Assembly: GCA_030425785.1 (NCBI GenBank)
Contig: JAUHYJ010000007.1
Span: forward strand, 1 to 19,883
Direction: 5' to 3'
Source of the DNA: Acidimicrobiia bacterium
GTDB lineage: Bacteria > Actinomycetota > Acidimicrobiia > Acidimicrobiales > Ilumatobacteraceae
DNA length: 19,883 nucleotides
Part shown: positions 9,377 to 16,811 of the stretch, one piece after another
How positions within the stretch are numbered: the stretch's first letter is position 1
Layout: each line of letters starts with the position of its first letter
The notes under the pieces: model-generated
Database searches by the model: none
The model's input: the letters and a program-made list of their open reading frames with translations, nothing else
Told to the model about the DNA's origin: nothing
Position numbers and translations under genes: made by a program

Positions 9377-9402
9377 GCGGTTTCCGGCGTGCGGTTTCCG
9401 GC
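9377..9402. repeat. Paired 12-bp direct repeats in a divergent promoter region
   Basis: GCGGTTTCCGGC occurs at 9377-9388 and again at 9391-9402 (14-bp period) between the divergent Sir2 gene (start 9337) and the proline-rich hypothetical gene (start 9472). Its spacing is unlike coding-sequence drift and could be a regulator-binding site. Function unknown. Confidence 0.5.
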
Positions 9403-9471
9403 TCGGCCGCCCGACCGTCTTCCCGGCAGCACCGGCTTCCCTCACGTCGTTCCGTCAGAACGGAGTCCACG

Positions 9472-10164
9472 TTGGAAGCCACGCCGCACACCCGCGACCC
9501 GCGCCCGATCCCGCCACCACCCGGCTGGACCGCCCGCCGGTCCCCCGTCCCCCCATCGACCACACCATCGACCACACCATCGACCGCACCCCCGACCGCA
9601 CCCCCGACCGCTGCGCCCGCCGCGCCGCACCCGGCCCGACCGGTCCCGCCGGCCGCCGAGTCGTCGCTCGATCCGGTCGCGACGATCGTGCCGTGGGACG
9701 ACCCGCTCGTCGACGAGCGCGGCCACGACCCGCGCAGCGCCTACGTCGAGCGGTACTGGTTGGGTGTGATCGGTCCGACGGCGACGCTGATCATGCGCCG
9801 CTTCGCGGACGAGTTCGACCGCGAGCCCGAGGGGTTCGTGATCGACCTGGCGCACACCGCGACGACGATGGGCCTGTCGTTCACGCGCGGCGAGCACTCA
9901 CCGTTCGGCAAGGCGCTCCATCGCTGCGTCATGTTCGGCCTCGCCCAACCGACCGCCGACGGTTACCAGGTCCGACGGATGTTCCCCAACGTCGCGCAGC
10001 GACACCTGTCCCGGTTGCCCGACGACGTGCAGCAGGCGCACTACGACTGGGCTCGGCGAACGATCCGGCTCGACCGCCGCGACCTGGAACAGCGCCTGGT
10101 CGAGCTCGGGGTCGACCCGCGTGCCGCCGCGAGAGCGAGCGAAGCCGCTGCCCTGGCGTCGTAG
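9472..10164 (+). CDS. Conserved hypothetical protein with disordered Pro/Thr-rich N-terminus
   Basis: This 230-aa protein has no function I can name. Residues 1-65 are proline-rich and include short tandem repeats (STTPSTTPSTAPPTAPPTAAP region). Residues about 75-225 form a soluble, mostly helical domain: YVERYWLGVIGPTATLIMRR, then a G-E-H-S-P-F motif (TRGEHSPFGKALHRC) and a DLEQRLVELGVDP helix near the end. The domain resembles a hypothetical family I have seen in Acidimicrobiia and other Actinobacteria; that is recall, not a search. The start is TTG 9472, chosen because GGAG (9462-9465) lies 6 nt upstream and no in-frame ATG or GTG precedes the domain. It has no signal peptide or membrane segment. 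It converges on the aminopeptidase gene. Confidence 0.8.
   Translation: MEATPHTRDPRPIPPPPGWTARRSPVPPSTTPSTTPSTAPPTAPPTAAPAAPHPARPVPPAAESSLDPVATIVPWDDPLVDERGHDPRSAYVERYWLGVIGPTATLIMRRFADEFDREPEGFVIDLAHTATTMGLSFTRGEHSPFGKALHRCVMFGLAQPTADGYQVRRMFPNVAQRHLSRLPDDVQQAHYDWARRTIRLDRRDLEQRLVELGVDPRAAARASEAAALAS
9554..9612 (+). repeat. 12-bp tandem repeat encoding Pro/Thr-rich linker
   Basis: Two copies of a CGACCACACCAT unit are followed by two of CGACCGCACCCC, within the coding region of the hypothetical protein. They encode S-T-T-P / P-T-A-P tetrads. Copy number is likely to vary between strains. Confidence 0.6.
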
Positions 10165-10166
10165 AC

Positions 10167-10189
10167 CGCGCCCCGACGGCCGGGGTGCG
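10167..10189. terminator. Strong GC hairpin between convergent hypothetical and aminopeptidase genes
   Basis: A 9-bp stem with one G-U wobble (CGCGCCCCG at 10167-10175; CGGGGTGCG at 10181-10189) encloses a 5-nt loop. It sits wholly inside the 31-bp gap between the two convergent stops. No T-tract. Confidence 0.6.
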
Positions 10190-10195
10190 TCGGGA

Positions 10196-11674
10196 TCAGG
10201 ACGGTTCGAAGGTGCAGGCGAAGTCGATGAGGATCCGGGTGCCGAAGCCGGTCGCGCCCTTCGACAGCCAGCCGTTGTCGGCCTCCGCGTTCATCGGGCC
10301 GGCGATGTCGAGGTGCGCCCACGGCACGTCGCCGACGAACTCGGACAAGAAGATCGACGCCGTGGTGGCGCCGGCGTACGGACCGCCGACGTTCTTCATG
10401 TCGGCGACGACCGAGTCGAGCTTCGACCGGTACTTGTCGCGGGCGAGCGGGAGCTGCCAGAGCGACTCGTCGGTCGCCGCCGACGACGACATCAGCGCGT
10501 CGACCACCGACTGATTTGAGCCGATCACGGCCGCGTAGTCCTGCCCGAGTGCTGCCATCGCGGCACCGGTGAGCGTGGCGATGTCGACGATCGCATCGGG
10601 CTCGGTCTCGGCGGCGAGCGACAACCCGTCGGCGAGGATGAGCCGACCTTCGGCATCGGTGTTGTGGATCTCGACCGTCTTGCCGTTGCGGATGTGGAGC
10701 ACGTCGCCGAGCTTCATGGCGGAACCCGACGGCATGTTGTCGGTGCACATCAGCCAGGCGGTGACCTGGTTGCGGCAGCCGAGGTCGCGCAGCGCCGTCA
10801 TCGTCGAGAGCACGGCGGCGGCGCCCGACATGTCCATCTTCATGATGGCGTGCATCGGGTTGGACGGCTTGATGCTGATGCCACCCGAGTCGTACATGAC
10901 GCCCTTGCCGACAAGCGCGACCTTGGCCCGCGGCCGGCGCGGGCGGTAGGTCAGCTTGACCATGCGCGGCGGCTCGGTCGAGCCGGCGTTGACGCCGAGG
11001 AGGCCCCCGCAGCCGAGCACCTGCAGCTCGTCCTTGCCGAACACCTCGGCCTCGAGCCCGTACTCGTCGGCGAGCTCGACGGCGAGGGCGGCGATGTCGC
11101 GAGCGGTGAGGTGGCTCGGCGGCGTGTTCGCGAGTTCGCGGGCGAGGCGGGCGGCGCGAGCAGTCGTGCGACCGCGCTCGACGCCGTCGGTGGCGGCGTC
11201 GGCGTCCTTGCCCGTTGCCACGATCACGGCGTCGGTGAGCGCGCTGCCCGACGACGCATCGTTCTTGAGCCCGACGTAGCGGTAGCTCGCGAGCAGCAGA
11301 CCCTCGGTCACGGCCTGGGCGGCGTCGGCGGCCGACACCCCGTCGGCGGCAGCCGACAGCAGCGTCGTCGCGATCGTCTCGCGCTTTCCGGCGGCGCGGG
11401 CCAGACCGGCGGCGGCGGTGCGCAGCTGGGCGAGGTCGAGCCCGTCGCCGGCACCGATCGCCACCATGGTCGTGCCGTCGCCGGGCACCGTCAGCGTCGT
11501 GCCGACCGCGCCCGTGAAGCCGTTCGCCTCGAGCGCGGCGCGTGTCAGACCGAGCTGGCGCGGGACGGCACCCGACGAGCGCACGGGCACGCCGACGACC
11601 TCGGCGGTATCGGGAACGGAACGGGCGACCGACACCTCGGCCGGTCGTGGCAGGGTCGGCAACGTCGACGTCAT
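10196..11674 (-). CDS. pepA: M17 leucyl aminopeptidase (cytosol aminopeptidase)
   Basis: This two-metal exopeptidase releases N-terminal amino acids from peptides in the cytosol, normally as a hexamer. The protein is 492 aa, standard for M17. The N-terminal half (1-170) is the variable macro-like domain. The catalytic domain shows GKGVMYDSGGISIKP with K257 and D262, MKMDMSGAAAV with D281, DNMPSGSAMKLGDV and the family signature NTDAEGRL (338-345) carrying the metal-binding Asp/Glu and the catalytic Arg. TLTGAAMAALG follows, as in relatives. ATG 11674 is chosen; ATG 11683 adds only three residues. The much longer upstream extension of the frame is antisense to the lipoprotein gene and is rejected. 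It is divergent from an amino-acid ABC transporter, which fits recycling of peptide-derived amino acids. Confidence 0.95.
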   Translation of the reverse strand: MTSTLPTLPRPAEVSVARSVPDTAEVVGVPVRSSGAVPRQLGLTRAALEANGFTGAVGTTLTVPGDGTTMVAIGAGDGLDLAQLRTAAAGLARAAGKRETIATTLLSAAADGVSAADAAQAVTEGLLLASYRYVGLKNDASSGSALTDAVIVATGKDADAATDGVERGRTTARAARLARELANTPPSHLTARDIAALAVELADEYGLEAEVFGKDELQVLGCGGLLGVNAGSTEPPRMVKLTYRPRRPRAKVALVGKGVMYDSGGISIKPSNPMHAIMKMDMSGAAAVLSTMTALRDLGCRNQVTAWLMCTDNMPSGSAMKLGDVLHIRNGKTVEIHNTDAEGRLILADGLSLAAETEPDAIVDIATLTGAAMAALGQDYAAVIGSNQSVVDALMSSSAATDESLWQLPLARDKYRSKLDSVVADMKNVGGPYAGATTASIFLSEFVGDVPWAHLDIAGPMNAEADNGWLSKGATGFGTRILIDFACTFEPS

Positions 11675-11800
11675 GCGCGCCATGATGCCCGATCGACGCC
11701 ACACCGACACACCTGCACGAACCGCTCGATGCCCGGTCGGTCGCCATCCGGTCCCCGTTCGAGGGCGACGCGTCCGCGCGACCACGCACGAAACGGGCTC

Positions 11801-11832
11801 TTGACAAGCCCGCAACACCGGACTGCTAGTGT
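11801..11832 (+). promoter_or_regulatory. Promoter of the amino-acid ABC transporter operon
   Basis: A consensus TTGACA -35 (11801-11806) is followed by TGCTAGTGT. TAGTGT (11827-11832) would be the -10 at a 20-bp spacer, longer than ideal; shifted alternatives such as TGCTAG give 17 bp. It leaves a leader of about 100 nt before ATG 11937, unlike the leaderless genes elsewhere here. This is the only good -35 I see in the window. Confidence 0.55.
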
Positions 11833-11936
11833 CGCCACAACGTGTCGTGCCAGCCTCTCTGCGTTGGCCGCGGCGTGAACACCATCGGGCGTGCATTTGT
11901 CGCGTGCCTGACCAAGACACCTTCTCAGGAGGAACC

Positions 11937-13139
11937 ATGACCCGACGGGGTACGACCAACCGCTGGCGGCGCGCTGCCGGCGCCGTAGCAGCACTCGCAC
12001 TGATCGCCGGCGCCTGCGGTGGCGACGACGATGACGATGTCGCGACCGACGAGCCGGCCGAGGCTGACGAACCCGCCGACGCGGACGAGCCCGCTGACGC
12101 GGACGAGCCGAGCGACGAGCCCGCCGACGCGGAGGAGCCGAGCGACGAAGAGCCGGTCGACACCACGCAGGGTGGGAGCATCCTCGACACGGTGATCGAT
12201 CGCGGCACGCTGAACTGCGGTGTCTCCGGTGCCGCGGTCGCCTTCTCGGTCACCGAAGCCGACGGCTCGGTCACCGGCATCGACGCCGACTACTGCCGCG
12301 CTGTCGCCGCCGCCGTGCTCGGCGACGCCACCGCCGTCACGTTCACGGCCCTCACCGCCGCCGAGCGCTTCACCGCCGTCCAGACCGGTGACGTCGACGT
12401 GCTGATGCGCAACTCGACGTGGACCCAGAGCCGTGACACCGACGTCGGCATGGACTTCGGCCCGACGACCTACTACGACGGCCAGCAGCTGATGGCCCGC
12501 GAGGCCGACGGCTTCAGCCCGTCGTCCGAGGTCGCCGAGATCGACGGCGCCGTGGTCTGCACGAACGCAGGCACCACGACCGAGACGAACATCACCGAGC
12601 TCGCCGGCCAGCTGGGCATCGCGATCACCCTGCAGACCTTCGAGGACTACGACCAGGTGGTCGACGCGTTCCTCGCCGGCACCTGCGACGTGATCACGAC
12701 CGACGGCTCCGGCCTCGTCGGCCGCAAGGCCGTGCAGCAGCCCGAGGGCGAGAACTGGGTGATCTTCCCGGCGACGCCGATCTCGAAGGAGCCGCTCGGC
12801 CCGGTGTACGCGCAGAACGACTCGCAGTGGGCCGACGTGGTCAACTGGACCGTCTACGCGACGTTCATCGCCGACGAGCTCGGCATCACCTCCGCCGACG
12901 TCGACGCCGCCCTGGCGGGCGACTTCGGCCCCGAGGCCCAGCGCCTCATGGGTGGCGAGGGCGAGCTGCAGACCGTCATGGGTCTGTCGGCCGACGCCTT
13001 CTACAACGTGATCAGCCAGGTCGGCAACTACCAGGAGATCTGGGACGCCAACCTGACCCCGGTCGGCCTCGACCGCGAGGGCTCGGCGAACGCGCAGTGG
13101 ACCGACGGCGGTCTCATCTACGCACCGCCCGCCCGCTGA
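11937..13139 (+). CDS. General L-amino-acid ABC transporter, substrate-binding lipoprotein (AapJ/BztA type)
   Basis: This extracytoplasmic receptor binds L-amino acids and delivers them to the two permeases encoded downstream. The 400-aa product starts at ATG 11937, fixed by AGGAGG (11927-11932) 4 nt upstream. A basic N-region (RRGTTNRWRR) and hydrophobic core lead to the lipobox AGAC with the lipidated Cys27. An acidic linker (30-77) of D-E-P-A-D/S repeats then spaces the domain from the membrane. The binding domain shows AapJ/BztA hallmarks: VIDRGTLNCGVSG, GIDADYCRAVAAAVLGDA, ERFTAVQTGDVDVLMRNSTWT, YYDGQQLM, and the C-terminal GLDREGSANAQWTDGGLIYAPP. A hairpin follows the stop, so this gene can be expressed above the permeases. 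Confidence 0.94.
   Translation: MTRRGTTNRWRRAAGAVAALALIAGACGGDDDDDVATDEPAEADEPADADEPADADEPSDEPADAEEPSDEEPVDTTQGGSILDTVIDRGTLNCGVSGAAVAFSVTEADGSVTGIDADYCRAVAAAVLGDATAVTFTALTAAERFTAVQTGDVDVLMRNSTWTQSRDTDVGMDFGPTTYYDGQQLMAREADGFSPSSEVAEIDGAVVCTNAGTTTETNITELAGQLGIAITLQTFEDYDQVVDAFLAGTCDVITTDGSGLVGRKAVQQPEGENWVIFPATPISKEPLGPVYAQNDSQWADVVNWTVYATFIADELGITSADVDAALAGDFGPEAQRLMGGEGELQTVMGLSADAFYNVISQVGNYQEIWDANLTPVGLDREGSANAQWTDGGLIYAPPAR
12072..12159 (+). repeat. Degenerate 18-bp repeat encoding the acidic lipoprotein linker
   Basis: CCCGCCGACGCGGACGAG units recur with shorter CCGAGCGACGAG units, encoding E-P-A-D-A-D and E-P-S-D. This makes a flexible, strongly negative tether in the mature lipoprotein. 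Confidence 0.55.
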
Positions 13140-13146
13140 TCCCGCC

Positions 13147-13162
13147 TCAGCGCTTGCGCTGA
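13147..13162 (+). terminator. Short hairpin just after the binding-protein gene
   Basis: TCAGCG (13147-13152) pairs with CGCTGA (13157-13162) around a CTTG loop, 8 nt after the stop codon. It may protect the 3' end of the upstream message together with the larger hairpin that follows. Confidence 0.35.
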
Positions 13163-13177
13163 ACACAGCAACGTGAT

Positions 13178-13209
13178 TCGGGGCGGTCGACGCAGGTCGA
13201 CCGCCCCGA
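13178..13209 (+). terminator. Strong intercistronic hairpin (partial terminator / mRNA 3' stabiliser)
   Basis: A perfect 14-bp stem (13178-13191 with 13196-13209; core CGGGGCGGTCGAC) has a 4-nt GCAG loop and can extend by a wobble and an A-T pair. It lies in the 146-bp gap between the binding-protein gene and the first permease. The usual role of such hairpins is to give more binding protein than membrane subunits. There is no long U-run, so full termination is unlikely. Confidence 0.6.
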
Positions 13210-13285
13210 GTCGTTTCACCACACCGTTTCACCGCGACATCGCCGTCGATCGCTCTGATCGACATGTTCCTGGGGGTTCCATCGA

Positions 13286-14815
13286 GTGTCTGAGACCGCC
13301 GTGCCGGCCGCATCGGCGCACCACGAACGGCCACCGTTCTGGCGCAACACGAACGTGCTCAAGTGGGGGGTGCAGATCCTCACGCTGGCGGCCGTGGTCG
13401 CCGCGTTCTGGTTCCTCGTCAGCCAGGCCAAGACGAACCTCGACGACAAGGGCATCCCGGTCGGCTACGACTGGTTGAACGACCCCGCCAACATCCAGCT
13501 CGGCGAGGGCATCGACACGGTGCCCGACACGATGGGCCGGGCGCTGTGGTCCGGCATGGTCAACACCTTGCGCGTGGCCGTGCTCGGCATCATCGCCTCG
13601 ACGATCCTCGGCATCGTCCTCGGCATCGCGCGGCTGTCGAACAACTGGCTCGCCCAGAAGATCGCCTCGGTGTACGTCGAGACGATCCGCAACATTCCCG
13701 TCCTCGTCCAGATCCTGCTCTGGGGCGTGATCGTCGCCTCGCTGCCCGAGCTCACCGCCGACCCCGGCGAGAAGCGCTGGTTCTTCGCCAGCCAGAAGGG
13801 CATCTCGCTGCCACGGGTCTTCTACGCCGATGGCTTCTACCAGTTCGTCGCCCTGCTGCTCGTGCTCGCCATCCCGATCTGGTTCGTGCGCCGGTACCTC
13901 AAGCGCAAGCAAGAGCTCGAGGGCGGCGAGCAGCACGTCGGGTCGGTCACGTTCGGGTTGTTCGTGCTGGCGGCGATCATCGCCTGGTTCGCCAACCCGA
14001 TCATGGCGTGGCCGCGGGGCGTGTTCCACGCCATCGAAGACGCCTGGGCCGAGATCCCGCAGAGCGTCATGCAGCTGATCCTGACCGTCATCGCCGTCGC
14101 CGGGGCGGCATGGTGGATCAAGCGGTTCCTCGACAGCCGCCGCACGCCCGCCGGCCTCGCCAAGCTGATCGACGACGACTACTTCCGGATGATCTTCGCG
14201 GTGGTCGGCGCACTCGCATTCGTGTTCGTCGTCTGGGTGCTGTGGCCCGGGCTGTCGAGCTGGATCATCAACTCCGGCAGCGACTTCTGGGGCTGGCTCG
14301 GCGACAAGTTCGGCGGCGACCGTGGCTCACGCCCGCTCGACGGGATGCGGCCGACGGTCACCGAGGGCGGCCGCTTCGTCAACTACGCGCCCACCGGCTG
14401 GACGCTGACGCCGGCGTTCGCCGCACTGTTCTTCGGTCTCACGTTCTACACGGCGAGCTTCATCGCCGAGATCGTGCGCGGCGGCATCATGGCCGTCCCG
14501 CAGGGCCAGAACGAGGCCGCAGCGGCACTCGGTCTGAGCCGGGGCCAGGCACTCCGCAAGGTCGTGCTCCCCCAGGCGTTCCGGATCGTGATGCCGCCGC
14601 TCGGCAACCAGTACCTGAACATCACGAAGAACTCCTCGCTCGGCATCGCCGTGGCGTTCTCCGAGGTCGTCCAGGTCGGCCAGACGCTCTACAACAAGAA
14701 CAACCAGACGCTGGCCATGTACAGCATCTTCATGGTCTTCTTCCTGGTCTGTTCGCTCACGATCTCGGGCGTCGTGAACTACATCAACAACAAGCTGAAG
14801 ATCGTCGAGCGCTGA
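13286..14815 (+). CDS. General L-amino-acid ABC transporter permease (AapQ/BztB type, enlarged)
   Basis: This is one of two membrane subunits forming the amino-acid pore. The His/polar-amino-acid permease domain is split: the first part, LWSGMVNTLRVAVLG through YVETIRNIPVLVQILLWG (about 87-152), precedes a large insert of several hydrophobic segments (about 155-365). The second part holds FYTASFIAEIVRGGI and the ATPase-coupling EAA loop EAAAALGLSRGQALRKVVLPQAFR (about 411-434), ending NKLKIVER. The protein is 509 aa; AapQ/BztB relatives are around 400, so the insert is larger than usual. The start is GTG 13286 with a G-rich Shine-Dalgarno-like run (13272-13276). A 16-aa ORF links its stop to the next gene. 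Confidence 0.93.
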   Translation: MSETAVPAASAHHERPPFWRNTNVLKWGVQILTLAAVVAAFWFLVSQAKTNLDDKGIPVGYDWLNDPANIQLGEGIDTVPDTMGRALWSGMVNTLRVAVLGIIASTILGIVLGIARLSNNWLAQKIASVYVETIRNIPVLVQILLWGVIVASLPELTADPGEKRWFFASQKGISLPRVFYADGFYQFVALLLVLAIPIWFVRRYLKRKQELEGGEQHVGSVTFGLFVLAAIIAWFANPIMAWPRGVFHAIEDAWAEIPQSVMQLILTVIAVAGAAWWIKRFLDSRRTPAGLAKLIDDDYFRMIFAVVGALAFVFVVWVLWPGLSSWIINSGSDFWGWLGDKFGGDRGSRPLDGMRPTVTEGGRFVNYAPTGWTLTPAFAALFFGLTFYTASFIAEIVRGGIMAVPQGQNEAAAALGLSRGQALRKVVLPQAFRIVMPPLGNQYLNITKNSSLGIAVAFSEVVQVGQTLYNKNNQTLAMYSIFMVFFLVCSLTISGVVNYINNKLKIVER

Positions 14816-14817
14816 TC

Positions 14818-14868
14818 ATGACGACGACGCACCACCTGCACGCATCGCAACTCGGAGAGGGGGTCTGA
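14818..14868 (+). CDS. Putative 16-aa linker ORF between the two permease genes
   Basis: ATG 14818 lies 2 nt after the first permease's stop, and its TGA (14866-14868) is 1 nt before the second permease's ATG 14870. The peptide (MTTTHHLHASQLGEGV) is not recognisable. The second permease's Shine-Dalgarno (GGAGAGG run, about 14853-14861) is inside it. A ribosome finishing the first permease could restart here and be delivered to the next start, so it would couple translation rather than make a functional peptide. Confidence 0.3.
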   Translation: MTTTHHLHASQLGEGV

Positions 14869-14869
14869 C

Positions 14870-16732
14870 ATGGGCGCAACGATGGACGGGCCGATCCACG
14901 TCCCACAAGACGGCGACGCCGAGGCCCTCGACTACACCAAGGCCGCCCCACCCGAGGAGCCGGTGACCCCACCGGGGCGATGGGTCAAGGAGAACCTCTT
15001 TTCGTCCACGTCGAACACGATCCAGACGGTGATCTTCGGCGGGTTGTTGCTCGTCCTGCTGAGGTTCGTGCTGAACCTGGTGTTCAGCGAGGAGAACAAC
15101 TGGGCGGCCGTCGCCACCAACGTCCGGCTCCTGATGAGCTACAACTACCCGGCCGAGCAGTACGTCCGGATCTGGTTCACGGTCGGCGCTCTTGCCGCCG
15201 CTGCCGGTCTGTCGATGGCCGCCTGGCAGCTCCACCCCCGCATCAGCGTGCGGCGCATCGGCGTGAACCTGCTCGGGACCGGCGGCGTGCTGATCGTCAT
15301 GGGCATCCTGACGCCGGGCGCGACACCGAGCTCGATCCGGATCGGCATGCTCGTCATCGGCGCGGCGCTGCTCGTGATCGGAGCGGGGCTCCTGTTCGGT
15401 ACCGAGGATCCGCACCTCAAGCACGTCTCGTTCACCGCCGTGCTGCTCACGATCAGCGGGCTGATCATCGCGTTCCTGTGGCTGTTCCCGCTCGGCAAGT
15501 ACCTGTTCATCGACGGCGAGGCGATCCAGGAGGACGGCACGGTCAGCGCCACCACGAAAGGGCCGTGGACCGTCACCATCCTGATCCTGCTGGCATCGCT
15601 GTTCGTCGGCCGCGCGATCGGCAAGGCCATCGGTGGCACCCGTCCGCTGCGCCTGGCGATGGGTGTGTGGTGGGTGATCGGCCCGGCGTTCCTCATCTTC
15701 CTCGTGCTGCGCGACCCCGAGTTCGACTGGGACTACGTGCTCAAGGTCGACCTGCCGCTCGCCCTCGCGTTCGGGCTCGGCGGCGGTGCGCTGCTGTACG
15801 CGCTGACGAAGCCGACCTTCGCCGACCAGGCCCGCGCCGTCGGCGCCGTGCTGATGGGCTTCGCGATCTTCAACTGGGTCGCAGCCTTCTTCGGTTGGTA
15901 CGCGATGCTGCAGAAGGTCCGGTTCTCGTTCCTCGCGCTGGCGCTGTTCGCCCTGGCGGCGCCCACCTTCGCCGGCGAGAAGTCGGCCCGACTGCGGTTC
16001 GCCGGCATGTGGCTCGGCCTGGTCGCCGTCGGCCACTGGTTGATCACCGGCATTAACACTCCGTCGACGCTCGACATCACGGCGCCGCCCTTCCTCGGCG
16101 GCTTCGTGCTGACGGTGTCGATCGCCTACTACGTGATGCTCGCGTCGTTCCCGCTCGGCATCCTGCTCGCGCTCGCTCGCACGTCACGAATGCCGATCTT
16201 CCGGGTGCTGTCGACGATCTACATCGAGTTCGTACGCGGCATCCCGCTCATCACCGTGCTGTTCTTCTTCTCGATCATGCTCAACCTGTTCCTGCCGAAC
16301 GGGATGGCGGTCTCCGAGCTGGCTGCGGTGTTCACCGGCTACACCGTGTTCTCGGCGGCCTACATGGCCGAGAACATCCGCGGCGGTCTGCAGAGCGTCC
16401 GCAAGGGGCAGTACGAGGCGTCCGACGCCCTCGGCCTCACCGGTGTCCAACGCACGGGACTGATCGTGCTGCCCCAGGCGCTTCGCGTCTCGATCCCGAA
16501 CCTCGTCGGCCAGGCGATCGCGACGTTCAAGGAGACGTCGCTGATCGCGATCGTCGGCGGCTTCGACCTGCTGCGCATCGCCGACAAGACGATCCCGGCC
16601 CAGACCGCGTTCATCGGCCAGAAGCGGGTCGGCCTGCTGTTCATCTGCGTGGTGTACTGGGCGTTCTCGTACTCGATGTCGCGGGCGTCGCGGAATCTCG
16701 AGGTCAAGCTCGGCGTCGGACAGGCCCGCTGA
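14870..16732 (+). CDS. General L-amino-acid ABC transporter permease (AapM/BztC type, greatly enlarged)
   Basis: This is the second membrane subunit of the transporter. The C-terminal permease domain (about 405-615) is standard: GGFVLTVSIAYYVMLASFPLGILLAL, IYIEFVRGIPLITVLFFF, AAYMAENIRGGLQSV, and the EAA coupling loop EASDALGLTGVQRTGLIVLPQALR (about 507-530). It ends SRASRNLEVKLG. The preceding ~400 residues hold a polar, Pro-rich start and roughly eight to ten hydrophobic segments in four-helix-like clusters. At 620 aa it is about half as long again as AapM/BztC relatives. ATG 14870 has GGAGAGG upstream. A 25-aa ORF bridges its stop to the ATPase gene. Confidence 0.92.
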   Translation: MGATMDGPIHVPQDGDAEALDYTKAAPPEEPVTPPGRWVKENLFSSTSNTIQTVIFGGLLLVLLRFVLNLVFSEENNWAAVATNVRLLMSYNYPAEQYVRIWFTVGALAAAAGLSMAAWQLHPRISVRRIGVNLLGTGGVLIVMGILTPGATPSSIRIGMLVIGAALLVIGAGLLFGTEDPHLKHVSFTAVLLTISGLIIAFLWLFPLGKYLFIDGEAIQEDGTVSATTKGPWTVTILILLASLFVGRAIGKAIGGTRPLRLAMGVWWVIGPAFLIFLVLRDPEFDWDYVLKVDLPLALAFGLGGGALLYALTKPTFADQARAVGAVLMGFAIFNWVAAFFGWYAMLQKVRFSFLALALFALAAPTFAGEKSARLRFAGMWLGLVAVGHWLITGINTPSTLDITAPPFLGGFVLTVSIAYYVMLASFPLGILLALARTSRMPIFRVLSTIYIEFVRGIPLITVLFFFSIMLNLFLPNGMAVSELAAVFTGYTVFSAAYMAENIRGGLQSVRKGQYEASDALGLTGVQRTGLIVLPQALRVSIPNLVGQAIATFKETSLIAIVGGFDLLRIADKTIPAQTAFIGQKRVGLLFICVVYWAFSYSMSRASRNLEVKLGVGQAR

Positions 16733-16733
16733 C

Positions 16734-16811
16734 ATGTCGCCCGTCGTCCACCCCACCGTTCTTCGCTCCACGACCCGGATCGCTCCCAGCACCCAGGAGG
16801 CATCGTCATGA
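16734..16811 (+). CDS. Putative 25-aa linker ORF between permease and ATPase genes
   Basis: ATG 16734 lies 1 nt after the second permease's stop. The ORF ends in TGA 16809-16811, overlapping the ATPase ATG 16808-16810 as ATGA. The peptide (starts [12 protein letters not shown]) is unrecognised, and the ATPase's AGGAGG (16795-16800) is inside it. It repeats the stop-start bridging seen after the first permease. Most likely a translational relay or chance; I claim no peptide function. Confidence 0.3.
   Translation: MSPVVHPTVLRSTTRIAPSTQEASS

Noticed and set aside
11675..12280. N-terminal extension of the aminopeptidase frame antisense to the lipoprotein gene
   Set aside because: M17 enzymes are about 500 aa, which ATG 11674 gives; the extension is the complement of the lipoprotein's repeat linker.
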